A DNA stretch of 64,000 nt from Platynereis dumerilii (GCA_026936325.1 JAPTHN010000014.1:24597348-24661347), one strand, 5' to 3'; shown: positions 32,759 through 44,449, counted from the first letter of the stretch. Program-made: numbers and translations. Notes: generated by a model not told the origin, from the letters alone.

Positions 32759-34957
32759 TTTCAAATTCATAAACCACGACTGACCAAGACCATTCGTTTC
32801 AGACGGACCAAAAACCTAGACCATGCAAAATTTAAATCCGACCTGAACCAACATTTATCCGATAAAATCAACAACAGGCTTCTAGATGATATTAGCCTGA
32901 ATGAACTCTCAGAAATATACTCCTCCTGCTCAGTTGTGTTTGATCAACACGCACCTCTTATCAAACGCACAGTAACCGACAGAAAGCCTACCCCTTGGAC
33001 CAATAAAGATATAAAGGCTAGCAAACTGGCAAAAAGACAAGCTGAAACTAAGTGGAGGAAATCAAAAGACAAACGCGACTACAGAACCTTCCAAGACAAA
33101 AGAAATGAACACAACAAGCTGCTAGCCGATCTCAAAGCCAAGGACATTGAAACGAAAGTTCAATCTCACAGGGTCAACTCCAAGGCCCTTTTCAAAGTTG
33201 TGAACTCATGCTTAAACAGAAAACAAGAAGCTCCTCTGCCTCCTCATAAATGCACGACTATCCTCGCAACTGATTTCAGCAAGTTCTTTGCAGAGAAAAT
33301 AGAAAATATCAGATCAAAAATGCATACAGACCTCATTCACCCAAATGATTGCTTTGTTTCTGTAGACAAACTAAGTCAATTTGCAACAGTATCCAGTGAC
33401 CAAGTGAAAAAACTCATCGCCGACATGCCCAGTAAACATTGCGCGCTCGACCCTATTCCAACCTGGCTGCTCAAAGACAACCTAGCTGAAGTGCTCCCAC
33501 TCATTACTAAAATCGTCAATGCATCACTACAATCGGGTGAAATGCCATCAGCTCTCAAGCATGCACTCATCAAACCTCTACTAAAGAAACCTAACCTTGA
33601 CCTCATTTTCAAAAACTATAGACCAGTATCTAACCTCTCGTTCATTGGCAAGCTGATTGAGAGCGCTGTCATTAAACAGTACACCAAACACTTGGAGACA
33701 AACAACCTACATGATTCCAGACAATCGGCCTATAAGGTCTTTCACAGCACTGAAACGCTCTTAACAAAAATACATAACGATATAATGCTAAGCTTGGACA
33801 GAGGCGAAGTTACCATGCTGATTCTGCTTGACCTCTCAGCTGCTTTCGACACCATTGACCACAAAATTCTAATTCACAGATTGGAGCACATGTATGGCAT
33901 AACTTGCTCCCCCCTTCGATGGTTCAAGACATACCTTAGTAACCGAACATCATCAGTCGTAATCGATGAAGTTGAGTCTGCTAAGTCCCTTCTCAAGTTT
34001 GGTGTTCCTCAAGGATCCAAGCTCGGACCTGTCCTTTTCAACTCCTATATAGCCCCCGTTAGCCAAATTGCCCAGAAACACGGAATCGAGGACCACAAAT
34101 ATGCAGACGACCAACAACTTGTTCTATCTTTCAAACCGAAATCCATCATTGATCAATCAAACGCATCAAAGAAGATGGAAAACTGTATCGCCGAAATCCG
34201 AAATTTCCTTTTCGAAAACAAGCTCTGCTGCAACGGCGAAAAGACAGAATTGCTCCTAATTGGCTCAAAGGCAAACCTCAGAAAGCTTAGCATAGAATCA
34301 ATTACGATTGACAACGTCAATATTACAACCCAGAACAATGTCAGAAACTTGGGTGTAATCTTTGACCAATGTATGTCTATGGAACGCCAGGTAAATAAAA
34401 TATGCCGAAGCATGTACTACAACATCCGAAACATTGCCTATCTACGGAAAAGTCTAAATAATGAGGACACAAAAACATTAGTGAATGCCCTGGTAACGCC
34501 CCACCTTGATTATGGAAATGCACTACTCTACGGGATATCCAAACGTTTGTCCAACAAACTGCAAGTGGCACAAAACTCTGCAGTACGACTGATTGTCAAG
34601 CTACGGAAATACGACCATATCACTGAGCACCGCAAAAACCTTCACTGGCTACCTATCCAGGCAAGAATTGAATATAAAATCTTGTTGCTGGTCTGGAAGA
34701 CGCTCAATGACATGGCCCCAAAATACTTGAAGACTCTAATTAAAACAGCCCAGGCCACACACAACCTAAGAAACCACAAGGGCAAATTGCTTGTGGTTCC
34801 ACACCTCGCAAATCAAACAAACTTCGGGATGAGGGCCTTTGCAAGAATAGGTCCCAGTCTATGGAATAGATTACCAGTGTTTATCCGTAATCAAGATAAC
34901 TTGAATGGGTTTAAGCGCAACCTAAAAACCCATCTCTTCACAACCAACTGTTCCTAA
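32759..34957 (+). CDS. LINE reverse transcriptase (ORF2 C-terminal part)
   Basis: RNA-directed DNA polymerase of a non-LTR retrotransposon, which copies its own RNA at a nicked genomic target. Numbering from the Met at 32936 (673 residues): fingers with NYRPVSNLSFIGKLIE (227-242); motif A LLDLSAAFDTIDH (297-309); motif B GVPQGSKLGP (356-365; the family usually has V or C where K stands); motif C YADD (389-392) with the catalytic Asp pair; thumb and C-terminal region with HWLPIQARIEYKI (570-582), typical of the CR1/L2/Rex1 group. The open frame continues about 59 codons upstream of that Met to a stop at 32732, with LINE-like residues from about 32762, so the Met is internal. The unbroken frame suggests a fairly young insertion. 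Confidence 0.9.
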   Translation, partial: FQIHKPRLTKTIRFRRTKNLDHAKFKSDLNQHLSDKINNRLLDDISLNELSEIYSSCSVVFDQHAPLIKRTVTDRKPTPWTNKDIKASKLAKRQAETKWRKSKDKRDYRTFQDKRNEHNKLLADLKAKDIETKVQSHRVNSKALFKVVNSCLNRKQEAPLPPHKCTTILATDFSKFFAEKIENIRSKMHTDLIHPNDCFVSVDKLSQFATVSSDQVKKLIADMPSKHCALDPIPTWLLKDNLAEVLPLITKIVNASLQSGEMPSALKHALIKPLLKKPNLDLIFKNYRPVSNLSFIGKLIESAVIKQYTKHLETNNLHDSRQSAYKVFHSTETLLTKIHNDIMLSLDRGEVTMLILLDLSAAFDTIDHKILIHRLEHMYGITCSPLRWFKTYLSNRTSSVVIDEVESAKSLLKFGVPQGSKLGPVLFNSYIAPVSQIAQKHGIEDHKYADDQQLVLSFKPKSIIDQSNASKKMENCIAEIRNFLFENKLCCNGEKTELLLIGSKANLRKLSIESITIDNVNITTQNNVRNLGVIFDQCMSMERQVNKICRSMYYNIRNIAYLRKSLNNEDTKTLVNALVTPHLDYGNALLYGISKRLSNKLQVAQNSAVRLIVKLRKYDHITEHRKNLHWLPIQARIEYKILLLVWKTLNDMAPKYLKTLIKTAQATHNLRNHKGKLLVVPHLANQTNFGMRAFARIGPSLWNRLPVFIRNQDNLNGFKRNLKTHLFTTNCS

Positions 34958-35045
34958 AACTCCACAAGCGCCGATGAGCAAATTAGATTTTGGATATGGG
35001 CGCTTAATAAATCACTATTATTATTATTATTATTATTATTATTAT
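32759..35045 (+). mobile_element. CR1/L2-group LINE, 5'-truncated
   Basis: The copy keeps the reverse transcriptase part of ORF2 and the 3' end; the endonuclease domain is absent. The 3' UTR has a stem AGCGCC (34967-34972) with GGCGCT (34999-35004), then AATAAATCACT and an (ATT)n tail at about 35016-35045. The frame has no stop from 32759 to 34957. 5' truncation is the usual outcome of target-primed reverse transcription. I could not identify the target duplication. Confidence 0.85.
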
Positions 35046-35699
35046 GATTTGGATCATGTTTTTTGCATTTTAGCTCAAAATATAGAGGTCAAATTGAAAT
35101 ATGTGGGTTTGGGGCGAGAGGCCCCACATGGTGTGGGGCATGGGGCCCCCTTCACTGGGGCCTCGAAGCTGCTTCAGGAACCATTTAATAATGTGTACTT
35201 TACCTTAAATCTTGATAGAATAGCTAATTGAAATAGAAAAAATTTTGCCCCAAATTGAAAAAGGGCAAAAAATATTGAAAAATAAATGTATGAACAGAAA
35301 AATTCTGAAATTCCGAAAAAGTGAATAGAATGCCTTAAAAATGATAGAAGAACCCCAAGAAATAACTTTCAAGCTGAATGCGCTCGCAAAAAAAATTTCC
35401 ATAGGATTATTATAGGGGGGCTTCTTGCCCGATGGGTGGGGTAAGAAGGCCATTTTAATTTTTTTACAAAAAGGGCCGTAACTCCTTTATTAAAATTGGT
35501 AGACATTCGTTTCACTAGTTATAAGTAGAGTTAAGTGATCCCTTCCTGACAGCATAAGCATTCAAATAATCGACCACAAAAAGTAGGTCAAATCGCTCCT
35601 CGAAGTTAAGGGGGGCTGCATGCCCCGCGCTACTCTACACCTCCAGGCAGCAGAATTGCGTATTTTCCATAATTAAGTGAGTTTAATTGATTGTAAGGC

Positions 35700-35730
35700 C
35701 CTGCATTGCTTGATTTGCAAACAATGCAGG
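35700..35730. repeat. Short perfect hairpin
   Basis: CCTGCATTG and CAATGCAGG pair around a 13-nt loop. No role is evident. Confidence 0.5.
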
Positions 35731-35975
35731 ACTTTTTCACGGCATGAAAAACTATTTGTTTATATTTTTCAAGGAAATAAACTTCATATACTGCCATTAA
35801 AATAGCAGTTAGGGAAATTTTTCAACTGGAATGTGTTAAATATGACTGAAATCTATCCATAGACAGTAAATTAAATATGCGGACATACTACCTTTAAGTC
35901 TGGATAAAGAACAAACACACATTCAACTTCAATGCAAACTTCTGTGATTCACTCAGGAACATTTCTACCTTGGTA

Positions 35976-36902
35976 CCGTAGAACGGGGTGACTTTGAACA
36001 GCCGGGGTGACTTTGAACACTTTTCTGAAAAAGATTGATCCTCTATGAATGCAAAGCTAAATGAGATACTGGAAGTATTTGACTTCTGATTATATTCTAC
36101 TGAAGCCTAGTTTCTTTCTTCATAAACTCATTGTGACCGGATTTTTTTTTTCATGATTTTGATGAATAAACTTAGCATACTTATTTTTGCAAGATACCAT
36201 AGCCTGTGAACTTCTGTGCCCACAACAATACTGAATGAACCTGGCCTTATAAATGCTTGCCATATTACAATGTCACTCAAATACTTCCAAAATCCACCAA
36301 AAGCTTGTTGGAGGCTATTCAGGGAAACCGACAACAAATAATATAAGTGGATGATGTTGAATTGTAACAAACTTCGGGGTGACTTTGAACATCACATTGT
36401 GATGGTGAGTGCAGTGGCCATCACATTTTCCCATAAGCTATATTCACAGATATATCATATTTCATAATACAATGCATATAATTCAATGTCTGGACGCATG
36501 TTTCACTATATTAGGCAATCATTTAGCTCCAAAGGCACGGAAGTAGATCAGAATAAAAAAGTCACAAAACATTTTTAAAAAACGTGACAAAATTTCAAGG
36601 AAAGGCAATCGAGCCCTGCAAAATTCAGAAATACCGATAAACATTTGTTTTCTGAGAATTGATGGTTTTCTTTCATTGAAACTCACTCTGTTCAAAGTCA
36701 CCCCGGATCTCGGGGTGACTTTGAACGCCCATTTATCCACTGACACAGGCATATACATGATGTGTATCTCAAATGCCGATGCACATGTTAACTACATGCC
36801 AGTGGCAAACATTTTATCCCATGAAATACCAGCTAGATCTTATACATATTTAAGGATAAGGGAATTGAGGTGAAAACTGTTCAAAGTCACCCCGTTCTAC
36901 GG
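35976..36902. mobile_element. TA-flanked element with six 16-bp iterons
   Basis: Ends CCGTAGAACGGGGTGACTTT and its complement, flanked by TA (35974-35975, 36903-36904). The 16-mer CGGGGTGACTTTGAAC occurs unchanged at 35984, 36003, 36375 and 36711 and inverted at 36690 and 36879. The inner pair forms a perfect hairpin with a 5-nt loop (36690-36726). No transposase frame. Probably a non-autonomous Tc1/mariner-type element. Confidence 0.85.
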
Positions 36903-36924
36903 TATCATCCAAGATTTTTTTGCA

Positions 36925-37045
36925 TCAGATGGTGGTTAATGAGAGCAATCAGGAAAGCCAAAAAGTTTATGACTATTAATAGAGTCTTCCTGACAGAAAG
37001 GATAACACAAGAAAGACAATGTTTGTTTTGACAAAACTCATCAAG
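36925..37045 (+). repeat. Array backbone, block g (fourth unit)
   Basis: ATGACTATTAATAGAGTCTT and TTTGTTTTGACAAAACTCAT match 6620-6700 and 14120-14200. Confidence 0.55.
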
Positions 37046-37166
37046 TGATGTTTGCTGGAAAAATTATGTCATAATTTTGACCAATAGTATACTGCAAAGG
37101 CCAACTTGGTATTGTGGCAGTTGTTCACACATGTCAAACCGCAAAGCATTGTCTATGACATTAGCA

Positions 37167-37573
37167 AGGGACTATTCAGTATTTCTGACTGGGTTGAGGG
37201 GGAGATAGGAGTTTTAACTTAGTGGGTGCTACATGCTTCAAGGGGGGGGGGGGGCAGTACTAATTTTACCTTTTGTGCAGAATCTTGCAGGCTGACTAGA
37301 ATTTATGAATTGGGGGAATGTGCATTTTGCCCGATGGAGCACTAATTTTTCACAAGGGGGGTACTTAATACTCCCAACATGTTTATGGGGGTATGAAATT
37401 TTAATAACAGAAAAGGGGACGTACTAATAATCCACATGGAATGTATAAGAGGTAGGCCCTACATATAAGCATGAAACCAAAGGGGGGTAGACATTTTTGA
37501 CAGAAAGTTCCAACAAAACTCCCGAAATCCCCTCTCACCCCCCACCCCGAATCATAAATTCTGAATGGTCCCT
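37167..37573. mobile_element. G-rich TIR MITE, copy B
   Basis: AGGGACTATTCAGTATTTCT on the left and the inverted AGGGACCATTCAGAATTTAT on the right; G-rich left arm and C-rich right arm with a run of about 13 G near 37241. No coding capacity. Same family as 26-273. Confidence 0.75.
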
Positions 37574-38089
37574 CAGGACAGGATAGTGGCCCAGTGATGT
37601 GGCCAACATTCCTAAGAAAATCACAGTTGGAATCAGATCAGGGACTTGCTATTGGTAGCCCATTGACCTGCCGCCTGAGCTGAGCCCTTCCTCTGAGAAA
37701 TGTTAGATTCACAATTGTACATGTTAATTTTCTGTATAAACAGTCATTACATGGATCATCTGATCCCAATCATCTGAATGTGTGTACAAAAAATGTGTGA
37801 AACACAAACAGAAACTCTCACTTGAAACTGCTAAAAGTTGGTCCCTGTTAGGAGATCAATAGCTTGGAATGCCATGGTCACCCATGTAAAATGCTATGTC
37901 ACTTTTCAGGAGAGAGTGGTGTCATACCTTCTCTCGACCAATGAAAATTGCAAGAAAAATGATGTATTTTCTAGCTCAAATGTCTACAAATATGAAATCA
38001 TCTGTAATATCAAACTTCATTCGTATTTGCATTATATATAAAATATTATTTCTTACCACCAGCCTTCAATCAGAATCTTAAGTTAAATG

Positions 38090-39450
38090 CTAAGGACCTA
38101 CCTGGAAAAAAAGAAGAATAACAGGGTCAGACATGGTGTAAAAGATTAATTGTAATCATAATAAGTATTATTATAATTGTGGGAATGGACAACATTTGTT
38201 TTGTATTCATCAACCAAATAACAAACTGCATAAACCAGTGTATATGGATTCCTTTGCATAAGAAATATATGTGAAATACAAAGGAAAACCACATGCACAA
38301 TTTCTGTGGTTGTAGACAATGTAGAGCTTTATTTGGGGTACCCTTCCAGAAACCACTTGTTTGATATCAAAGGCAATCAATATGTGAGGACCTGTGCAGA
38401 GTGCAAGTAGGGTTGATGTAATCATACACCCCCTTTGACTGAAGATACATCTTTCTTGTGTTATGCAATCTGACATGAGAAAACATTAGAAGATATATTG
38501 AGAATGACGTCTTGTGTGTAAGATAGTTGAAAAAATCACAATCGAATAGTACATCAGGAAGATGATTCAAGGTCCGTCATGCAGCTACACTGAACATCTT
38601 GCTCAAATGCCTCTCTATCAGTAAAATTGTTTTGTGGGAAAGGGGAAAGCAGGATCATATCACTGAGATCTTTATATTCTAAACAAAAGTCAATTCCAGG
38701 CTAGTTTATTGCTACTATGACGCCATCTAGCACTTCCTGGTCTCTCCAGACTGTGATTAACTGAAGAGAGATGCTTAAAAACTACAAATCATTTGGTTTT
38801 CCAGACAGTTTGTCTTCTGGTTTTGCACATACCACTTTAAAAAGCCAATAAAAGTGCAGTACACTGCTGAGTGCCAGTAAAAGGGAAGCAGTATCTTCTC
38901 TTGAAAGCTTGTTATTTGTGCACTGTTAAAAAACAGAGCAGATGGTGCAAGTATTATCACATTAATTTTCATACAAGAGGTTATTGCAGTTCTGAGGATA
39001 CCTTAGTTGAGAAAATATCACTTTGAATATTCTAGAATGTATAATTATTCTGAAGTAACAGCGGAATTTTGATCAGTATTCAATAATGGCTTCATTTTGT
39101 TTCTTTATAATTTTAACATCTGCCATCCCTCAGATAAATGTCAATGAAACGATCTGTAACTGTTGGTTCCGGAAATTGTAGTTAGCCTTTCATCAAATTT
39201 CGAATTTTGTTATCACAGAATCTCCAGATATGCTACTGATGAAACCAAACTACAGAATAACAAAAATATCAAAGAATCAGAGTAAAAAATTTGGAACAAA
39301 AAAATTTTGTTTACACCGAAAATGTCTTTTTATATTTTTACATAGAAAATGTCGTTGTGAATAATCTATAAGGAAAGGAGGTAGCCTTGATAGTTTGCTT
39401 TTTTAAGAGAGATGGGGGAAATCTGTTTAATCTGACCATCAAGGCTGTTA
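38090..39450 (+). repeat. Array backbone, blocks h, j, k, l and i (fourth unit)
   Basis: h (38095, CTACCTGGAAAAAAAGAAGA), j (38270-38470, CCACTTGTTTGATATCAAAG), k (38690-38980, TCCAGACTGTGATTAACTG), l (39060-39210) and i (39290-39440). Blocks k, l and i recur in this order at 50420-51170, giving an offset of about 11.7 kb that includes insertions. Confidence 0.65.
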
Positions 39451-39699
39451 CCTAAAAAATGTGGGACATGGACAATTAGATGATTATCTTTTAAGCCAAC
39501 ACCTTAATATCAGGAAAGTAAATGTGCACTAAGTCATTTTGACAGTAAGAGATACATTGCATATAGTTTTTATGCATTGTTTAATATGTACTTCTCACTC
39601 ACACAGATACCCTAAACCTGTGAGAATACTGTATAGGAAATAAGAGAGAGTATAGGTGTAATAGACATGGTGACAGCCAGCACAAATAGTCTGGGGTTA

Positions 39700-40290
39700 A
39701 TGTAGCAGAAACAAAGTAGAAAGCACTTGATTGTTAGTTCCAGAGGAACAGAGGCAGAAACCACTTGACATGTGTGATATCAAGTATGCCATCAATAAGT
39801 AGTGTACATGCAGCTTTATGTGCTACAAGTTACGGTGATGTTAATATGTCTTTTACATAAAATGATATTCAATTTTTCACTAAAAACTCTCATATATCCA
39901 TTGAAGGCATGGCCTGCTAAAGTAATCATACCTGCATGTAGCCCATTTCAGCCATCATTGTGGCTGGTCAGGCTTGGATGGTATGTTACATTTAGGTAAA
40001 AAAGCAGTACTCAGACAATGGCAACCACGACAACCCTAAGCGACATAATTTTCTTTAAAATATATGAAATTCATTTCAGTCTGTGTATAATAGGTATCTC
40101 AGACAAAACAAAACGTCAAGAAATCAATTGACTTTCTACAAAGCACTCCAATCAGTTAAAACAAACACTACTTTACTCTTTCTCTGGTGCTGAGATTGAC
40201 AGACAAGTTTTCCTTTGTCTGAAATTCATTAAAAAATGTGTGTGCATTTTGTTATTGGCAGTTTGTATTTCATTAACTTCAACATCACTG
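39700..40290 (+). repeat. Array backbone, second block j and GGCAGTTTGTATTTC block
   Basis: 39750-39790 repeats block j (CCACTTGAC..GTGTGATATCAA). 40200-40275 (TTATTGGCAGTTTGTATTTC) matches 17090-17120. Confidence 0.45.
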
Positions 40291-40300
40291 GAAAAGACTA

Positions 40301-40489
40301 CACTCTAAAAAATTTCAGACAAAATTGGTTTTTTAGATTCAAAATGGTTTTTTGAAAAACCAAATTTCAATGCAAAAAACCAACATGGATTTTTTTAAAA
40401 ATCCATGTTGGTTTTGCATTGAAATTTGGTTTTTCAAAAAACCATTTTGAATCTAAAAAACCAATTTTGTCCCCACATTTTTTAGAGTG
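40301..40489 (-). mobile_element. Palindromic TA MITE, copy 4
   Basis: 189 bp flanked by TA. Left arm form TTCAGACA, right arm form GTGGGGACA. The centre is AACATGG / CCATGTT, fully paired. Confidence 0.9.
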
Positions 40490-41280
40490 TAACAGAGAAA
40501 AACAACCTGTGCTTGCCTTAATTAAGCATCATTTTCAATTAACTCAATGCTTTGTAGACTTTTCTTATGCATAAGAAAGATATATATGTATCATAACTCC
40601 TTTTTTTTCCCACTTTCATTCACTGAAAAAAATTGATGGTTTCTGTATGTCCACATTAATGTATATATGTTATATTTTGGGATGAATCAATAATGCTATC
40701 ATTTAGATTCTGAAACTTAACATTCTTTGCTTTCATTTGGTACCATGCAAGTTTGGTTCGGTTGCTGATGCTATACCAACTTCTAAAATAAGCTCTTTTT
40801 TAGATTTTAGCTCATGGAATTTTACAAGTGCTAATTGATTTCATTGTATCTGGAGTTGACATTCAGGGAAATAGACTCAGCAAGACTGCAAAGAATAAAG
40901 TATTTTCATAATCCATGGGAAGATTTGAAATCAACACATTTTGATTGGATGGCCAGTAATCAGACACTTTAGAGACATTCCCACGAGAGGTGTTATCTCT
41001 GAACAAAAGAACCTACTGGTTTAGGGCAAACAACTGGGCAGTCATAGAGTCTCAAAGACCAGCCTCTTCTATTTATATTTACCATACCCAGCGACTTACT
41101 TGCATCTGATAGGTCCTGGACATGGCCATTCTCAACAAATGTGATAAGGTATTTTTTTATGAGACAGGAGTTGACAGTTTAAATAAATATTTACATCTAT
41201 ATATTAAAAAAAGTATCAGAATGTCCAAAGGAAGAATTCATGTAATAATTTTTATAGCGATTTATCAATTTTAAGACTTT
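40490..41280. other. Intergenic, no feature seen
   Basis: AT-rich, with T-runs. No repeat or gene recognised. Confidence 0.4.
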
Positions 41281-41520
41281 CTTTTAATATCAAGTAATTT
41301 GTCTGCTTGTCTAATGTCTTCTCAGAAGTTAAGTTCATTAAAGGTTTCATCAGAACTGAACTAACTTCAAAAGAGCATGTATTGGCATTTCTGTCATCTT
41401 GTTTCAATTAGGCATGTCAATTCAGGTTTGATAGGCTTCTTCTAAGATAATGATGCCAACAAAAGAACATGTTTCATGCAACGTCTAAAATAAAGCAGTA
41501 ATTGAATATTTTTTGCCGTA
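41280..41520 (+). repeat. Array backbone, block n with stem-loop (fourth unit)
   Basis: GAAGTTAAGTTCA (41325-41337) pairs with TGAACTAACTTC (41357-41368). The following ATCTTGTTTCAATTAGGCAT is unchanged from the copies at 18400 and 21430. Confidence 0.65.
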
Positions 41521-42039
41521 GTTAGATATTACCTTGATACTTTAGATGGCATGACTGAGAGGGAAATAATGTTCCATCCAAATTGTTTTGTAGACTGATT
41601 ATAATGATTGTTATCGCATGAGAGTGTGTCATGCTCCTCTGAATTTGAAAATTTCAAGTTTAACTTTTGCACGAAATGGATTCAAGTATAAATATGAAAT
41701 TTCTAAAACTGACATAACAAAAAAAATTCTGAACTTTGTTGATACGAAAAGTTATACTATTTTCCTCTAATTTATGCTTTTTTACCATGACCCCGCCTAC
41801 AGAAATCCTGATTGATAAGGTGAGCCTGCATACCAAAGCCTTTTTTTCTCCAAACTATCAAAATAAATTACAAAAAATAATTAATTGCAGATGACTATGA
41901 CAATAACCTAGCAATTTTTATCAATCACCAATGGCTTCTGTAATATTATTTTCAACACTTGGGACTACTATGTGTTCTTTTAGAAACATTGACTCAAAGT
42001 GCTATCTTGATTCTCATTGTGTTGTATAGAAGGTAAGAA

Positions 42040-42350
42040 GATTAAATTTCCTGCACTCACAATTACCAATTAAACCTTCTGACCTCTGGCTCTTCCAACT
42101 TCCTTCTCCATTGTTTCTAAGATGCCATTTTGTGTTTGTGTCCTAGGTTGCAACCAACCTGCATTGGAATGTTGTTGTTCAGCTCCATCTTTAGGAGGAG
42201 GGACCTTAGAATGTGAATGACCTTGCCGGTCATTTTTTTTCTGGAAAAGACAACCATTCTATGCACCTGAATGCATACAAGCGGTTCTAATCTGTGCTGC
42301 TATGCAGAGTACATTGTTGCAATGTTAAGCAGCCTGATAATTTTACTGTC
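42040..42350 (+). repeat. Array backbone, block o (fourth unit)
   Basis: AAGATGCCATTTTGTGTTTG and GTCCTAGGTTGCAACCAA are shared with 53260-53300, and AATCTGTGCTGCTAT with 53438. No conserved frame across the block. 42350-42700 shows nothing recognisable. Confidence 0.6.
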
Positions 42351-42709
42351 TACAAGTGGACTGCTCTTGCATTGCCACAGATCAGAGCATATGCTGTCTT
42401 GTGTTGCCACCTAGTGACTAGTGTGCTATTCGGCAGGCTCCTGCGAGCGTCCACCAACTTTCAACCAGAGGAACACACATAATTTGTCTGGAAGACACCG
42501 GGGCTGTTTCTGAGTGTGTTGCTGGCCTTGTCTACTTCCTTAGAGAATGTGAGTGCTGAGTCTGTCTCTGGTATACATCGATGTTGAATAGAAATTGTGT
42601 GAATGTGCAATGAAATTGGAACTATTTCTTGGGACTGCAATGCTGTAGCATAGAAAATCAACTTTTGTGCCAGGTGGCAGCAGCATGCAGTTTCACCAGA
42701 CTGATAATT

Positions 42710-43134
42710 TGTGACCTGCTCCACCAAAATGGGTTCAAAGTCGGCCTCCTATCATATTCAATTGTGAAAATTACTTTGTTCTACTGGAATTGGGCTTTAA
42801 ACTGGTGGTTCATATGTCTTGATATCTCTATCCAATCCGAAGATATGGCACCTCAAACATTGATGATACGGAACATTGAACTTTGAGAAAATGGCATTTG
42901 AATTTCCCGCCATTGCAATAAAAGAACTAAGTAAATCAAGAAATACACTCAATTTAGATCATTTAAAATCTCTTTTTGATTAAAATCGTCTTAAATATTC
43001 AAAGAAAAGGGCTTTTGCTAAAACGTGGTACCAACAGCTAAAAAACATCAAAATGTGACCTTTTGACACATTTTGCTGTTTTCTGGAAAATAGGGATTGC
43101 CTACTTTGAACTCATTTTGGTGGAGCAGGTCACA
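42710..43134. mobile_element. TIR element (TGTGACCTGCTCCACC type)
   Basis: TGTGACCTGCTCCACCAAAA on the left; exact inverted copy on the right, extending into TGGGTTCAAAGT / ACTTTGAACTCA. 425 bp, no transposase frame. Target duplication not resolved. Confidence 0.75.
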
Positions 43135-43314
43135 TTTTTCATAGCAGGAAGATGACTTGAAAATCTTACCAACTACAGTGTATAGGTGTAATTCCACTCA
43201 AGCTAAACGTAAACATCAGCAATCTAAGAAATATCACAGAGGCCCAATTGAATTGTTCAATCACCCTCGACCTGGCACAACATTGTCCTTACTAAGGTGC
43301 TCCTGCAGCTTGTT

Positions 43315-43745
43315 ATTATAACAAAACAACCCAAGTCAGGGTCACTGAGTAACAATATCACGAGCTGTGGTGTGAATTAATATCACTCGAGCCCAAAGGG
43401 CGTGAGTGATATTAATTCACATGACAGCGAGTGATATTGTACGAAGTGCCCTGATGCGTGGTTGTTATGTTTTTATCACCTGGATTTACCTCTAATTTTT
43501 AGTTATAAAGAGAGCCTATTTTCTGCCATTACAAAAATGTGATGTCACCCTGGAGCAACAAATGATATGATGTCACAATCTCATTGTTTTGGCCTTTGTT
43601 TGGTTTGTGACGTCATCAGGCAGCTGAAATGCTGGTGATATCATAACCATTGTTAAAAAATATCACCCTTGAAGGATGAATTTTTTTTATATATTTTGAC
43701 TGTAACCAGTGATATTCACAGCCAACCAGGTGATAATATAGTATA
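43315..43745. mobile_element. Nested palindromes with GTGATATT motifs, unclassified element
   Basis: 43323-43467 is a long imperfect palindrome (core GAATTAATATCACT / AGTGATATTAATTC). 43550-43745 carries further inverted GATGTCAC/GTGATATC motifs and a CRE at 43608, ending in CACAGCCAACCAGGTGATAA. It is probably one non-autonomous element. Confidence 0.5.
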
Positions 43746-43747
43746 TT

Positions 43748-43919
43748 GATCTCTGCTTTTTAAGACCACCTCATTCGTGGTCATGAAGTGGTCTCTCATG
43801 GGGGTGCAGTCTCTCATCGGGTGCTAAATGCACTAAAAATACTGCTCATGGCCGGAGGAAGGCAGTCACACACGGCAAGTCAATCTTACAACAGGGGGTG
43901 TAATGCAGGGACCACTATA
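43748..43919 (+). mobile_element. TA-flanked MITE (CAGTGGTCCC family), left end degraded
   Basis: TAAGACCACCTCATTCGTGG to TGCAGGGACCACTATA matches 55382-55541, apart from a worn left tip. Confidence 0.65.
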
Positions 43920-43969
43920 CGTCATAAATGACCTAAAATAAACGATCTGTATCATTACTGTTAAATCTA

Positions 43970-44280
43970 AACACCAATTTTAATTTGTTCATGTTTGAAT
44001 ACCACTGCTTCTGAAGGTTGTTTACTGCCCATAATGGGAACGGTCTCCCCTAATGACATCAATCATGAAATTGTTATTTTTTGTTGGTCTTCCCTGGAAA
44101 ATCTATTTGCCTCAATTGTCAAACAATAGTAAAAGCAAGACAGTATGATAAATGACAGGTTATTATCCCTTTTATTTCAACCAAAATAAAATTCATCAAC
44201 TTGAGAGATCGTTGCCAAATTAAATATTTCTACCCAATTTCCAGTGTCCTTAATATTTTCATCTATATAATCTGCAATTA
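43970..44280 (+). repeat. Array backbone, block p (fourth unit)
   Basis: ATCAACTTGAGAGATCG and TTTCCAGTGTCCTT are shared with 53975-54020. Similarity fades at about 44310, which brackets the left edge of the Crypton insertion. Confidence 0.55.
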
Positions 44281-44359
44281 TAGGACATTATTATATACTT
44301 GCCCATGCATTAAGTAGGCCGTTAACTTGATTTTTCAGGGCCCTCATATGACATAATTC

Positions 44360-44415
44360 ATAGAGGGCCATAATGTGGTTAACACATGGGGGCCATAATC
44401 TGGTTAACACATAGG
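44360..44415. repeat. Tandem GGGCCATAA motif upstream of Crypton gene
   Basis: Two direct units of about 26 bp (GGGCCATAATGTGGTTAACA and GGGCCATAATCTGGTTAACA). A related GGCCATAACTGATTAA occurs in both arms of the palindrome at 46683-46848, so the two may be subterminal sequences of one element. Confidence 0.45.
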
Positions 44416-44449
44416 CTGCAACTCCATCTAGTGTTAATTCTGATCAAGG

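Larger units (their letters stand above)
32435..35637. mobile_element. TIR element split by a LINE
   Basis: The left end TAGAGTGGGTCGGGGCAAGA and the inverted right end TAGAGTAGCGCGGGGCATGC match at most positions, and GAAGCCC / GGGCTTC motifs recur inside (32450, 32475, 35418). Without the LINE it would be about 0.9 kb. TA at both ends may be the target duplication. A CRE TGACGTCA lies at 32553. No transposase frame. Confidence 0.55.

Noticed and set aside
32435-32760. Endonuclease domain of the LINE upstream of the reverse transcriptase
   Set aside because: The frame stops at 32732 and the upstream DNA belongs to the interrupted TIR element; the LINE is 5'-truncated.
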